Assembly (NCBI GenBank): GCA_038225555.1
Contig: JBBRRB010000002.1
Span: 124,001 to 188,000 of the forward strand
Reading direction: 5' to 3'
DNA: 64,000 nucleotides
Source: JANXQZ01 sp038225555
Lineage (GTDB): Bacteria > Acidobacteriota > Terriglobia > Bryobacterales > Bryobacteraceae
Positions 8,404 to 16,211 of the stretch are shown piece after piece. The notes under the pieces were generated by a model, which saw nothing but the letters and a program-made list of their open reading frames with translations, was not told the DNA's origin and searched no databases. A program made the translations under genes and the position numbers. Position 1 is the stretch's first letter. Every line of letters begins with the position of its first letter.

Positions 8404-9366
8404 CTAGCACGTTTCCTGCCCCTGCTGTTCTGCCTTGCCGATCAGTTCTTTGTAAGTAAGCCGCTTGCCCACGATCTGGCTCATAACTGCGATGAACCGA
8501 TCCCCGTCGTTCATGTCCATCCGGTTGTTGAAGCGGAAAGCTTGCTCATCCACATACCGGAACAAGTGGAAAGGCTCTACTGAAATGTAGGTGCCATTCA
8601 GTCCACGCTTCAAGAGACTCCAGAAGTTCTCGCTTCCGTTAGTACGGATATTCCCGTCAACATACGCTACCGCGTGGTCGATCACTTGATGCTGAAACTC
8701 GCTGAGTCCGTCATAAGACTTCCGCGAGTCGCTATAGAGATTCGATCCTGGTGCTACGTTCTCGCGGATCAAGCCATGAAGGTCTCTCTTTTTGCGAGTG
8801 GTAACAACCTTGGCCCGCACCTTCCCGCCACGCTCCAGAACAGCAGCAACAATCGCCTTGCCTACGGGTCCACGTCCCTGAATCTTTTCGCCCCTTTTGT
8901 CAGCGTGCATGTTTCGAGCCTTGCCACCAATGAAGGTCTCGTCTACTTCGACTTCGCCGCCTAACATGCCGCCAGTCTTTTCGTCCTGCATAGCAAGTCT
9001 TGCGCGTTGAAGCATGAACCATGCGGTTTTCTGAGTCACGCCGATAGCGCGGTGTATCTCCCACGAAGAGACGCCATTTTTGCAGTTAACCAGCATCCAC
9101 ATAACAGGCAGCCATTTATCAAGTCCTAGGGGGGAGTCCTGAAAGATAGTGCCTACCTTCAATGAGAATTTCTGGCACTCATGCGGCTGGTAGCACTTGA
9201 ACACGCGAGCGTTGGGTAGATACGCTACATTCTCAGAGCCGCAACGAGGACAGAGTACCTTACCAGTCGGCCATCTGAGAACCATCATGAACTGGCGGCA
9301 GTTCTCATAATCGGCAAAGTGAATAACCGCTTCTTGCAAGGTGTTTGGGGCTTTTGCTCTGTCCAT
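8404..9366 (-). CDS. IS1595-family transposase
   Basis: 320 residues, full length for the family. An N-terminal zinc ribbon (CPRCG at residues about 39-43, a second Cys pair in FKCYQPHECQ) is followed by a helix-turn-helix region (SSWEIHRAIGVTQKTAWFML) and the ISXO2-type DDE domain. The catalytic motifs seen are VDETFIGG, YSDSRKSY and the NGSENFWSLLKRG block, giving the D-D-N...K arrangement of IS1595. The gene looks intact. No convincing terminal inverted repeats or target duplication could be found by eye on either side, so the ends of the element are undefined. Confidence 0.9.
   Translation of the reverse strand: MDRAKAPNTLQEAVIHFADYENCRQFMMVLRWPTGKVLCPRCGSENVAYLPNARVFKCYQPHECQKFSLKVGTIFQDSPLGLDKWLPVMWMLVNCKNGVSSWEIHRAIGVTQKTAWFMLQRARLAMQDEKTGGMLGGEVEVDETFIGGKARNMHADKRGEKIQGRGPVGKAIVAAVLERGGKVRAKVVTTRKKRDLHGLIRENVAPGSNLYSDSRKSYDGLSEFQHQVIDHAVAYVDGNIRTNGSENFWSLLKRGLNGTYISVEPFHLFRYVDEQAFRFNNRMDMNDGDRFIAVMSQIVGKRLTYKELIGKAEQQGQETC
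8404..9366 (-). mobile_element. IS1595-type insertion sequence (minimum extent)
   Basis: The interval given is only the transposase gene. I compared the right flank (9367-9430) with the left flank (7740-8400) and saw no inverted pair. The element might include the 58-residue gene at 8200, as IS1595 elements sometimes carry passenger genes. Confidence 0.5.
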
Positions 9367-9441
9367 ACCTAAACTTTAACAGGCTTTGCCATGTCAGTCA
9401 AGTATATTATTGCCCATGTTATCCTCAGGCCGGAGCATGCC

Positions 9442-10503
9442 ATGAATCGCAGAACATTTCTCGCGCTAGCCGGGACCGCGCTGGCAGCCTCGCCCACCAA
9501 CATGCCGATGGGGCTCAACACATACTGTCTGCGGGCGCTCAAGTGGAACGACGGGCAGCTGCTCGACTACGCCGCCCATCTTAGAATGGACGCGGTGTTC
9601 CTGCAGGATTCGCTCGATCCCAAGGCGCAGGAGCCCTCCCATTGGAAAGACGTCCGCGATCAGGCCGCGCGTTTGGGCCTCCACCTGGAGACGGGCGTGG
9701 GCGGAGTGCTCCCCAAGAATGCAGCAGCGTTCGATGCTTCCGTTCGCACGCTGCAGCAAGGAGTTCGCAGATCAGCCGCCATGGGATCGCCGCTTGTGCG
9801 CTGCCTGCATGCAGCCGATCGCGAACACCTTCCTCCCGGTCCGATCGAGCAACATATCGAGACGATGATTAAGGTCCTGCGCGCCGTTCGAACTCAGGCG
9901 ATGAACTCTGGAGTCAAGTTCGCCATAGAAAATCATAAGGACCTGCTCGCCTTTGAAATGCGCCAAGTGATCGAGGGCGCGGGCAAGGAATTTGTAGGGT
10001 CCTACCTCGATACCGGAAATCCCGTATTCGTAACCGAGCACCCTATGACTACCGTAGAGGTGCTGGGACCGTATGCGCTCACTGTCCATCTGCGTGATTC
10101 GGTGGTGTACGAAACGTCCAAAGGGATCGCCGTGCAGTGGGTGCCGCTGGGCGAGGGCGCGGTCGACTTCAAGCAGATCGTAGCGCGCGTTCGCGAGGTT
10201 TGCCCGCCGGTGTACATTTACATCAAGCCCATCACCGGACGTCCGCCAGCCATTCTGCCCACCCTGGATCAGAGCTATTGGACACACTACGAAGATGTCC
10301 GAGCTGCCGACTTCGCACGTTTCCTGGCGCTTGCAAAGTCCGGCCATCCCTACGAAGGACACATGGTGATCGAAGATCTTCCAGGCCGCGCCGCGCCGGA
10401 GGAGTTCGTTCCAGCCATTCAGTATCAGCAGCGCGAGCACATGGAGCGCAGCGTCGAATACGCCAAGCGCGTTCTGGATTTGGGCATCCGTTGGCGCGCT
10501 TGA
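9442..10503 (+). CDS. Sugar phosphate isomerase/epimerase-like TIM-barrel protein, exported
   Basis: 353 residues from ATG at 9442, which follows GGAGCATGCC; the frame is open earlier but the N-terminus MNRRTFLALAGTALAAS is a twin-arginine-like signal, fixing the start. The rest matches the xylose-isomerase-like / AP-endonuclease-2 barrel: KFAIENHKDLL (strand with metal-binding Glu), GSYLDTGNPVF, TVHLRDSV and a C-terminal MVIEDLPGR. These are the positions of metal ligands in the superfamily. The substrate is unknown; acidobacteria carry many exported members. The next gene, hemQ, starts 20 bases downstream and may be co-transcribed. Confidence 0.8.
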   Translation: MNRRTFLALAGTALAASPTNMPMGLNTYCLRALKWNDGQLLDYAAHLRMDAVFLQDSLDPKAQEPSHWKDVRDQAARLGLHLETGVGGVLPKNAAAFDASVRTLQQGVRRSAAMGSPLVRCLHAADREHLPPGPIEQHIETMIKVLRAVRTQAMNSGVKFAIENHKDLLAFEMRQVIEGAGKEFVGSYLDTGNPVFVTEHPMTTVEVLGPYALTVHLRDSVVYETSKGIAVQWVPLGEGAVDFKQIVARVREVCPPVYIYIKPITGRPPAILPTLDQSYWTHYEDVRAADFARFLALAKSGHPYEGHMVIEDLPGRAAPEEFVPAIQYQQREHMERSVEYAKRVLDLGIRWRA

Positions 10504-10523
10504 ATGCTACCGTAGGAATCGAC

Positions 10524-11351
10524 ATGTCCGAGATCCCTACTCTGCCTGCGGTCCCCTTGACGCTGGAAGGCGCCAGCATGCTGCATCAAATGATGAAGGT
10601 GAAGTGGCCTGTCTGGAAAGCGCTTGAGCCCGCCAAGCAGTCCGACATCGTGGCCGAAGCTGCGGCGGTGCTGGGTCCAATGGAGGAAAATCCGAGCGGA
10701 CAGAGCGCCGTTTTCTCCCAGCTAGGGCACAAGGGGGATCTGATTTTTCTCCACTTCCGGAATTCATTTGAGGAACTCAATCGGACCGAGCTCAAGCTGA
10801 ACCGTCTACGACTCTTCGATTATCTCGAGCCGACCAGTTCCTACTTGTCGGTAGTGGAACTCGGGCTGTATGAATCCACGGGTAAGACCTATGCCTCGCT
10901 GGCCGCGCAAGGTCTCACGCCCCACACGCCGGAATGGAAGGCCGGCATCGAAGAGGTGCTGGAACGGCAACGCGAAGCCATGCGGCCCCGGCTGTATCCG
11001 GACATGCCGCCCCACAAATACATCTGCTTTTATCCCATGGATCGACGTCGAGGCGAAGAGAAGAATTGGTACCTTCTGCCGTTGGCGGAACGGGCTCGCC
11101 AAACGCATGAGCATGGGATGATAGGCCGCCGCTACTCAGGCGAAGTAAAGCAGATCATTTCAACGTCGGTAGGGTTTGACGATTGGGAGTGGGGAGTCGA
11201 CTTGTTCGCGGAAAACCCGCTGGTGTTCAAGAAGCTGATTTACGAGATGCGCTTCGACGAAGTGAGCGCCGTGTATGCCATGTTCGGAACGTTCTTCGTG
11301 GGGATTCGCTGCAAAGCAATGGATCTACGACAGTTATTGATCGCAGCTTGA
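10524..11351 (+). CDS. hemQ: Coproheme decarboxylase HemQ (chlorite dismutase family)
   Basis: 275 residues from ATG at 10524. The C-terminal half carries the family hallmark GRRYSGEVKQIISTSVGFDD then WEWGVDLFAENPLVFKKL and YEMRFDEVSA, practically as in Gram-positive and acidobacterial HemQ. His197 (in HEHGMIGR) is in the position of the proximal heme ligand. HemQ converts coproheme to heme b with hydrogen peroxide in the coproporphyrin-dependent route of heme synthesis in the cytoplasm. No other heme gene is nearby. A larger upstream frame starting at 10137 is a shadow of the isomerase gene. Confidence 0.88.
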   Translation: MSEIPTLPAVPLTLEGASMLHQMMKVKWPVWKALEPAKQSDIVAEAAAVLGPMEENPSGQSAVFSQLGHKGDLIFLHFRNSFEELNRTELKLNRLRLFDYLEPTSSYLSVVELGLYESTGKTYASLAAQGLTPHTPEWKAGIEEVLERQREAMRPRLYPDMPPHKYICFYPMDRRRGEEKNWYLLPLAERARQTHEHGMIGRRYSGEVKQIISTSVGFDDWEWGVDLFAENPLVFKKLIYEMRFDEVSAVYAMFGTFFVGIRCKAMDLRQLLIAA

Positions 11352-11421
11352 GCCCGGCAGATTAAGCTCTTTTAAGTCAAGCGGAATTTTTGCTTTAGTT
11401 TGTGTAACTTACGGTAAGTTT

Positions 11422-11448
11422 TTAGCACTCCTCTCCCGACTCTGCTAA
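11422..11448 (+). promoter_or_regulatory. Imperfect CIRCE operator (HrcA site) upstream of groESL
   Basis: TTAGCACTC, nine spacer bases, then CTCTGCTAA. The left arm is the exact CIRCE consensus; the right arm matches GAGTGCTAA at six of nine positions. It lies about 95 bases before the groES start, so HrcA repression of groESL is likely. Confidence 0.7.
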
Positions 11449-11540
11449 CATAATAGACGAGTCAAGCGCATCCCAGCGTTGGGGCTCAATCAAGAGTTCA
11501 TCTCTCATACCAAGTCAGCTAAATGGAGATTCACAGGGTT

Positions 11541-11858
11541 ATGTCTATTAGACCGCTCTATGACCGCATCGTGGTCAAACGCATTGAAGAACAGGAAGCC
11601 AAGCACGGGACTCTTTTCATCCCGGATTCCGCCAAGGAAAAGCCTCAGGAAGGGGAAGTGGTTGCAGTCGGGCACGGTAAGCGCCTGGAAAACGGAACGA
11701 TCACCGCTCTCGACGTGAAAGTGGGCGACCGCATTCTATTCGGCAAATATTCCGGCAGCGAGATCAAGCTCGACGGCCAGGACCTAATGATCATGCGTGA
11801 GGACGAAGTCCTCGGAATTCTGGACGGGGCCGCGAAGCCCGCAACGAAGGTTGCTTAA
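11541..11858 (+). CDS. groES: Co-chaperonin GroES
   Basis: 105 residues starting MSIRPLYDRIVVKRIEEQE. The mobile-loop region (AKHGTLFIPDSAKEKPQEG) and the C-terminal GEEVLGIL-like end (REDEVLGILDG) are as in GroES, with a short Ala/Lys extension. It caps GroEL and helps fold cytoplasmic proteins. The ATG at 11541 is chosen because family proteins start here; an in-frame ATG at 11523 would add six residues without a ribosome site. The gene is 33 bases before groEL and behind the CIRCE site. Confidence 0.97.
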   Translation: MSIRPLYDRIVVKRIEEQEAKHGTLFIPDSAKEKPQEGEVVAVGHGKRLENGTITALDVKVGDRILFGKYSGSEIKLDGQDLMIMREDEVLGILDGAAKPATKVA

Positions 11859-11891
11859 GCCGCGCACCGCCGATTGAAAAGGAGACAATAA

Positions 11892-13520
11892 ATGGCAGCA
11901 AAACAGATTGTTTATAGTGAAAATTCCCGCCAGGCGATCCTGCGCGGTGTGAACCAGCTGGCCGACGCCGTGAAGGTTACGCTTGGTCCCAAGGGCCGCA
12001 ACGTGGTCCTCGAGAAGAAGTTCGGCGGCCCCACCATCACCAAGGACGGAGTCACTGTCGCGAAAGAAATCGAGCTGAAAGATCCCCTGGAAAACATGGG
12101 CGCTCAGATGGTTCGCGAGGTTGCTTCGAAGACCTCCGACACCGCTGGCGACGGCACCACCACGGCGACCATTCTGGCGCAGGCGATCTACCGCGAAGGC
12201 GTGAAGTCGGTTGCAGCCGGTGCGAATCCGATGGCTCTCAAGCGCGGCATCGAGAAAGCCGTAGAAGTAGTTGTCGAAGAAGTGAAGAGCTTCTCGAAGC
12301 CCGTGACCGGCGAGATGATCGCGCAGGTTGGCACCATCTCCGCGAACGGCGATGCCACTATCGGCAACATCATTGCGGAAGCGATGAAGAAAGTCGGCAA
12401 AGATGGCGTTATCACAGTGGAAGAGTCGAAGACCATGGTCACCGAACTCCAGACTGTGGAAGGCATGCAGTTCGATCGCGGCTACCTCTCTCCTTATTTC
12501 GTCAGCGATCCGGACCGCATGGAATCCGTTCTCGAAGATCCCTATATCCTGATCCACGAGAAAAAGATCAGCAACATGAAGGACCTGCTGCCGCTGCTCG
12601 AGCAGATCGCCCGCGCCGGCAAGCCTCTCCTGGTAATCGCCGAGGAAGTGGAAGGCGAAGCGCTCGCAACTCTCGTCGTCAACAAGCTCCGTGGCACTCT
12701 GAACGCCTGCGCCGTTAAGGCTCCTGGCTTCGGCGATCGCCGCAAGGCCATGCTGGAAGATATCGCCACCCTGACCGGCGGCAAGTCGATCATGGAAGAG
12801 ACCGGAATTAAGCTGGAAGGCGTCCGTCTCGAAGATCTGGGCCGGGCCAAGCGCGTCACGGTGGACAAAGACAACACCACGATCGTGGAAGGCGCTGGTT
12901 CGCACAAATCGATCGAGGGCCGCATTAAGCAACTCCGCAATCAGATCGAAGAGACCACCAGCGACTATGATCGCGAGAAGCTGCAAGAGCGGTTGGCGAA
13001 GCTCGCCGGCGGCGTGGCGATCATCAAAGTCGGAGCGGCTACCGAGACCGAAATGAAGGAAAAGAAGGCTCGTGTCGAGGATGCGCTGCACGCAACCCGC
13101 GCGGCCGTGGAAGAAGGGATCGTTCCTGGCGGCGGAGTGGCTCTGCTGCGCGCTTCGAAGAAGCTGGAGGGCCTCAAGATGGATGGCGACGAGCAAATCG
13201 GCATCCGCATCATTCACCGCGCTTGCGAAGAGCCGGTTCGCCAGATTGTCGGCAATGCCGGCCATGAAGGCGCTGTTGTGATCGAGAAGATCAAGCAGAA
13301 TAATGATTCAAACTATGGCTTCAACGCGGCAAGCGGCGTGTTTGAAGACTTGGTGGCTTCGGGCGTCATCGATCCGACCAAAGTAACTCGCTCGGCTCTA
13401 CAGAACGCTGCTTCAATTAGCGCTCTGATGTTGACGACGGAAGCAATGATCGCCGAAATTCCGGAGAAGAAGTCGTCTTCACCGGCTCCGGGCGGTCACG
13501 GTCCCGAGATGGACTACTAA
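11892..13520 (+). CDS. groEL: Chaperonin GroEL, 60 kDa
   Basis: 542 residues with GAGGAGACAATAA before the ATG. ATP-binding segments typical of GroEL are present (VTLGPKGRNVVLEKKFGGP, GDGTTTATILA, GGGVALLRA). The C-terminus ends in PGGHGPEMDY rather than a long GGM repeat. It forms the double-ring folding machine with GroES. The last ~390 coding bases plus the terminator are present a second time at 15219-15659 (about 97% identical in the last 300 bases), an unusual arrangement described below. A long antisense open frame over this gene is an artefact of codon composition. Confidence 0.98.
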   Translation: MAAKQIVYSENSRQAILRGVNQLADAVKVTLGPKGRNVVLEKKFGGPTITKDGVTVAKEIELKDPLENMGAQMVREVASKTSDTAGDGTTTATILAQAIYREGVKSVAAGANPMALKRGIEKAVEVVVEEVKSFSKPVTGEMIAQVGTISANGDATIGNIIAEAMKKVGKDGVITVEESKTMVTELQTVEGMQFDRGYLSPYFVSDPDRMESVLEDPYILIHEKKISNMKDLLPLLEQIARAGKPLLVIAEEVEGEALATLVVNKLRGTLNACAVKAPGFGDRRKAMLEDIATLTGGKSIMEETGIKLEGVRLEDLGRAKRVTVDKDNTTIVEGAGSHKSIEGRIKQLRNQIEETTSDYDREKLQERLAKLAGGVAIIKVGAATETEMKEKKARVEDALHATRAAVEEGIVPGGGVALLRASKKLEGLKMDGDEQIGIRIIHRACEEPVRQIVGNAGHEGAVVIEKIKQNNDSNYGFNAASGVFEDLVASGVIDPTKVTRSALQNAASISALMLTTEAMIAEIPEKKSSSPAPGGHGPEMDY

Positions 13521-13574
13521 GAAGCAATTAGCCGAATGAACAAAGAGCCCGTTCCGCAAGGGACGGGCTCTTTG
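13132..13574 (+). repeat. Direct repeat, left copy (groEL 3' end plus terminator)
   Basis: Paired with 15219-15659. The left copy is the functional 3' end of groEL. Differences in the right copy include a 2-base and a 1-base deletion in its first 60 bases and a handful of substitutions, mostly at third codon positions. The repeats bracket about 1.6 kb of foreign-looking DNA. Confidence 0.9.
13541..13574 (+). terminator. Rho-independent terminator of groESL
   Basis: Hairpin CAAAGAGCCCGTTCC / GGGACGGGCTCTTTG with a GCAA loop, a 15-pair stem with one G-T pair, located 20 bases after the groEL stop. There is no long T run after it. An identical hairpin follows the duplicated groEL 3' end at 15626. 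Confidence 0.85.
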
Positions 13575-13620
13575 CGTTGGTATAAAGGATTTGTGGTATT
13601 TTCCTTGTCGACCAGCCGAC

Positions 13621-13690
13621 TGCCCAGAGGTGCCAAAGTGGTCGAATGGAGCGGTTTGCTAGGCCGTTTTCGACCGTTTGCAAGTCCAAC
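13621..13690 (+). other. tRNA-Ser(GCT)-like remnant
   Basis: AGAGGTGCCAAAGTGGTCGA and the following bases closely resemble the 5' half of a bacterial tRNA-Ser (acceptor 5' strand, D arm). They continue into an anticodon arm with loop TTGCTAG, i.e. anticodon GCT, closed by a stem with two G-U pairs. The long variable arm and a proper T arm and acceptor 3' strand are missing, so it cannot be a working tRNA. It could be an old attachment-site remnant or part of a tRNA carried by the inserted segment. Confidence 0.4.
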
Positions 13691-14106
13691 AAAAGCAGCA
13701 AAATAGCGACGTTTGTGTAAGTACAATTGCATGGTGCTTTGCGCGTCAACCGGCATGAGCGGGCGCCCGATTTCGGCCTTGCTGAGCCGCTTGACCCACC
13801 CGCTCCCGAGTCCACGGCCACATCTTACCGCGCCTGCATTACACCTCGTGATTTCCAGCCACGGCTCGTTCGGGTTGCTGAGGTCCGTATTGATAGGCTG
13901 TGGCTCCAGGTGATCCGGGCGGAGGTAGCCCTAATCGGGAACTTCTCAGCGACGGGCTCGCGTGGCGGTACGTGAAAATGCGCCACATGATATTGAACTT
14001 GAGCGGCAGGAACGCGAAGCCACGGAAATTGCCGGCAGGGCTCTGGGCCACCGGTTGCGGCGTGGACTTTTCGGCGAGAGCTACGAACCGCGCGCTAAAA
14101 TTAGGG

Positions 14107-15189
14107 ATGCGTCACGTATGCCCATACTGCGCAATCCAGACCGATAATATCTCGCGCGATCATATATTCTCCGAATTTCTTGGGGGCACCAGGACCATAC
14201 CCGCGTGTGCAAAGTGTAACAACAAGGATTTCGGCGCGCGATTTGAATCAACGGCAGCTAGAAATCTGCTGTCCTTTCAGCTCATGCTTTCTTCTTTGGG
14301 GATTTCGGGAATAGCAATTAGAGAGGGCACGAAGTGGATAAACGCACACGAACACGAGGGTGAATCGTACGATTTGGAGTACCGTGATGGTGGCTTAATC
14401 TTCGTACTCTCCACGCCCAAGATCACGCGGGATGGGCGCGGAAGGGTCATTTCGATCGAGGTCAGAAGCATGGAAGAAGCGAAGGCGCATAAACGGCGGC
14501 TTCCTAAAGGCTCCACCATCGAGTCCAAATTAGTGAAAAGACCAGTTCCGTTCGATAAGCGCGATTTCAAGTTCTCATTTGGACCAGACTTCGGCTGATT
14601 AGTTATCAAAATGTGCGCCGCATTGGCCACTCTAATGCCTTCCTTCAGTCCAGAAGATATAAGAGCAGCCGTCACGCTTCTAAGGAGCGACGAACCACAA
14701 GTAGATGAGGCTCGCATGGACTTTAGGCCGTTTGCGGCTGTTGACAACGCGCTGCCACGACTCTCGCACGCGATTTATGTTGAGCGCTCTTCCACCGGAT
14801 TGCACGGCTTTGTGGTTCTATTCGGCCACATCAGAATGTATTGCAAGTTGGGTCCTGGCATCACAACCAAAGAACCCTGCGCGATTCTGGGCCTCTTGGA
14901 TGTCACAACCGGGAAGGAGCATTTTTCACAGTTGGAGCCCCAGGGCTTAACAGAAGCGCCGTTTTTGCATTCCACAAAAAACCTAGATCAAGGACTACGA
15001 GGATGGACGGCCGAGATGCAGCGTCAGGTTTCAGAAGCTGGCGCAAAAGGCTGGCTATGCAGCGGTGAGCTTCGACGGTCGCCGTGTTTGACATTCTGGA
15101 AATCCTCCACTGCGGACGTTTCATACAGTTCCTGGGGTGGGAACACGCTCGCCCCGTCCGTGTTGGCAGCGCACCCAAAGAAGAATTAG
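14107..15189 (+). pseudogene. HNH endonuclease gene interrupted by an in-frame TGA
   Basis: From ATG at 14107 a 163-residue frame stops at TGA 14596-14598, then continues in the same frame to 15189. The first part has an HNH_5-type zinc/nuclease motif (CPYC...DHIFSEFLGG...CAKCNN). The second part (LVIKMCAALATLMPS through HAIYVERSS and FVVLFGHIRMY) looks like the usual C-terminal half of the same family. Reading through the stop gives G-stop-L-V-I-K-M, where an Arg (CGA to TGA) is a natural ancestor. It is therefore best read as one gene with a nonsense mutation; two separate genes are less likely. It lies inside the groEL-repeat-bounded insertion. Confidence 0.7.
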
Positions 15190-15218
15190 TGGGGATCATC
15201 CGAGATCTTATTCTTAGC

Positions 15219-15604
15219 GCGGAGTGGGGCTGCTGCGCTTCGAAGAAGCTGGACGGCCTCAAGATGGAAGGGACGAGCAAATCGGCATCCGCATCATTCA
15301 CCGCGCTTGCGAAGAGCCGGTTCGCCAGATTGCCGGCAATGCCGGCCATGAAGGCGCTGTTGTGATCGAGAAGATCAAGCAGAATAATGATTCCAACTAT
15401 GGCTTCAACGCAGCAAGCGGCGTGTTTGAAGACTTGGTGGCTTCGGGCGTCATCGATCCGACCAAAGTAACTCGCTCGGCTCTACAGAACGCTGCTTCAA
15501 TTAGCGCTCTGATGTTGACGACGGAAGCGATGATCGCCGAAATTCCGGAGAAGAAGTCGTCTTCACCGGCTCCGGGCGGTCACGGTCCCGAGATGGACTA
15601 CTAA
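15219..15604 (+). pseudogene. Duplicated 3' fragment of groEL
   Basis: Copies groEL from about codon 414 to the stop, including the PGGHGPEMDY end. A 2-base and a 1-base deletion near its left end break the frame. It has no start, ribosome site or promoter of its own that I can see. A short open frame starting at 15224 runs through it but begins in the wrong frame, so it is not regarded as a gene. Confidence 0.9.
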
Positions 15605-15625
15605 GAAGCAATTAAGCCGAATAAA

Positions 15626-15659
15626 CAAAGAGCCCGTTCCGCAAGGGACGGGCTCTTTG
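15626..15659 (+). terminator. Duplicated groEL terminator, between convergent units
   Basis: Same hairpin as at 13541-13574. Here it stands 22 bases before the stop of the convergent HU gene and could terminate transcription from both sides. Confidence 0.75.
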
Positions 15660-15681
15660 CGTTATCGGACTTATCCAGTAA

Positions 15682-15993
15682 CTATTTAGCCTTCTTGGGC
15701 GGCACAATCGCGTCTTTCACTGCCTTGGCGACGCGGAACTTGACCACCTTCTTGGCCGGGATCTTGATCGCATCGCCGGTCGCGGGGTTGCGCCCGGTGC
15801 GAGCCTTGCGCTCCACGCGCACAAGCCGACCGATTCCCGGGATGACGAACATCCCATTCTTTTTTGTCTCTCGCACGGCCATATCCGCAAAGCTCGTCAT
15901 GAACTGCTTCGCGATCTTGTTGTTGGTCCCCGTTGTCTCCGCCAATTCTTTCATAATGGCCGACTGGGTCATTTTAACTGGTGCTGCTGCCAT
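15682..15993 (-). CDS. HU-family DNA-binding protein
   Basis: 103 residues. The histone-like fold is clear: N-terminal helices (MTQSAIMKELAETTGTNNKI), the beta-arm segment with GRNPATGDAIKIPAKKVVKF, and the C-terminal PPKKAK. The arm's RNPATG with Pro at its tip is the DNA-bending element. It compacts DNA and assists recombination and replication in the nucleoid. A GGAAGGAGAG site precedes the ATG. The HU gene probably lay directly downstream of groEL before the insertion. Confidence 0.93.
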   Translation of the reverse strand: MAAAPVKMTQSAIMKELAETTGTNNKIAKQFMTSFADMAVRETKKNGMFVIPGIGRLVRVERKARTGRNPATGDAIKIPAKKVVKFRVAKAVKDAIVPPKKAK

Positions 15994-16211
15994 GGTTGCT
16001 CTCCTTCCTTCTGGTTCTCCCGAACTCTACACGGACTGTTTGAAACATTACCGTGAGATCGTGTTGCTACTAAATCATACGGAATGAAAGCGGCGATGTA
16101 AAGGGTTAAATGCACAATAATCGCAGTTTCTCGGGCTTTTTTCACCGCTAGCTGCTTCTAAAGCCCAAAACACGGCCTTTCCGTAGCGAAGATAACACGA
16201 ACCACCCATTT

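Noticed and set aside
10137..10523. Long N-terminal extension of HemQ
   Set aside because: This part is an out-of-frame shadow of the preceding isomerase gene; HemQ begins at 10524.
11784..13265. 493-residue open frame antisense to groEL
   Set aside because: It lies fully over a highly conserved gene, has His/Asp/Leu-rich composition typical of reverse-strand GC-rich codon shadows, and matches no family.
14596..14598. TGA in the HNH gene as a second selenocysteine codon
   Set aside because: The site is not a cysteine position in the family as I remember it, lies far from the zinc motif, and an Arg codon one base away explains it better.
15224..15604. 126-residue frame as an independent GroEL-like gene
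   Set aside because: It begins in a different frame from groEL because of indels and has no start signals; it is a decayed 3' fragment.
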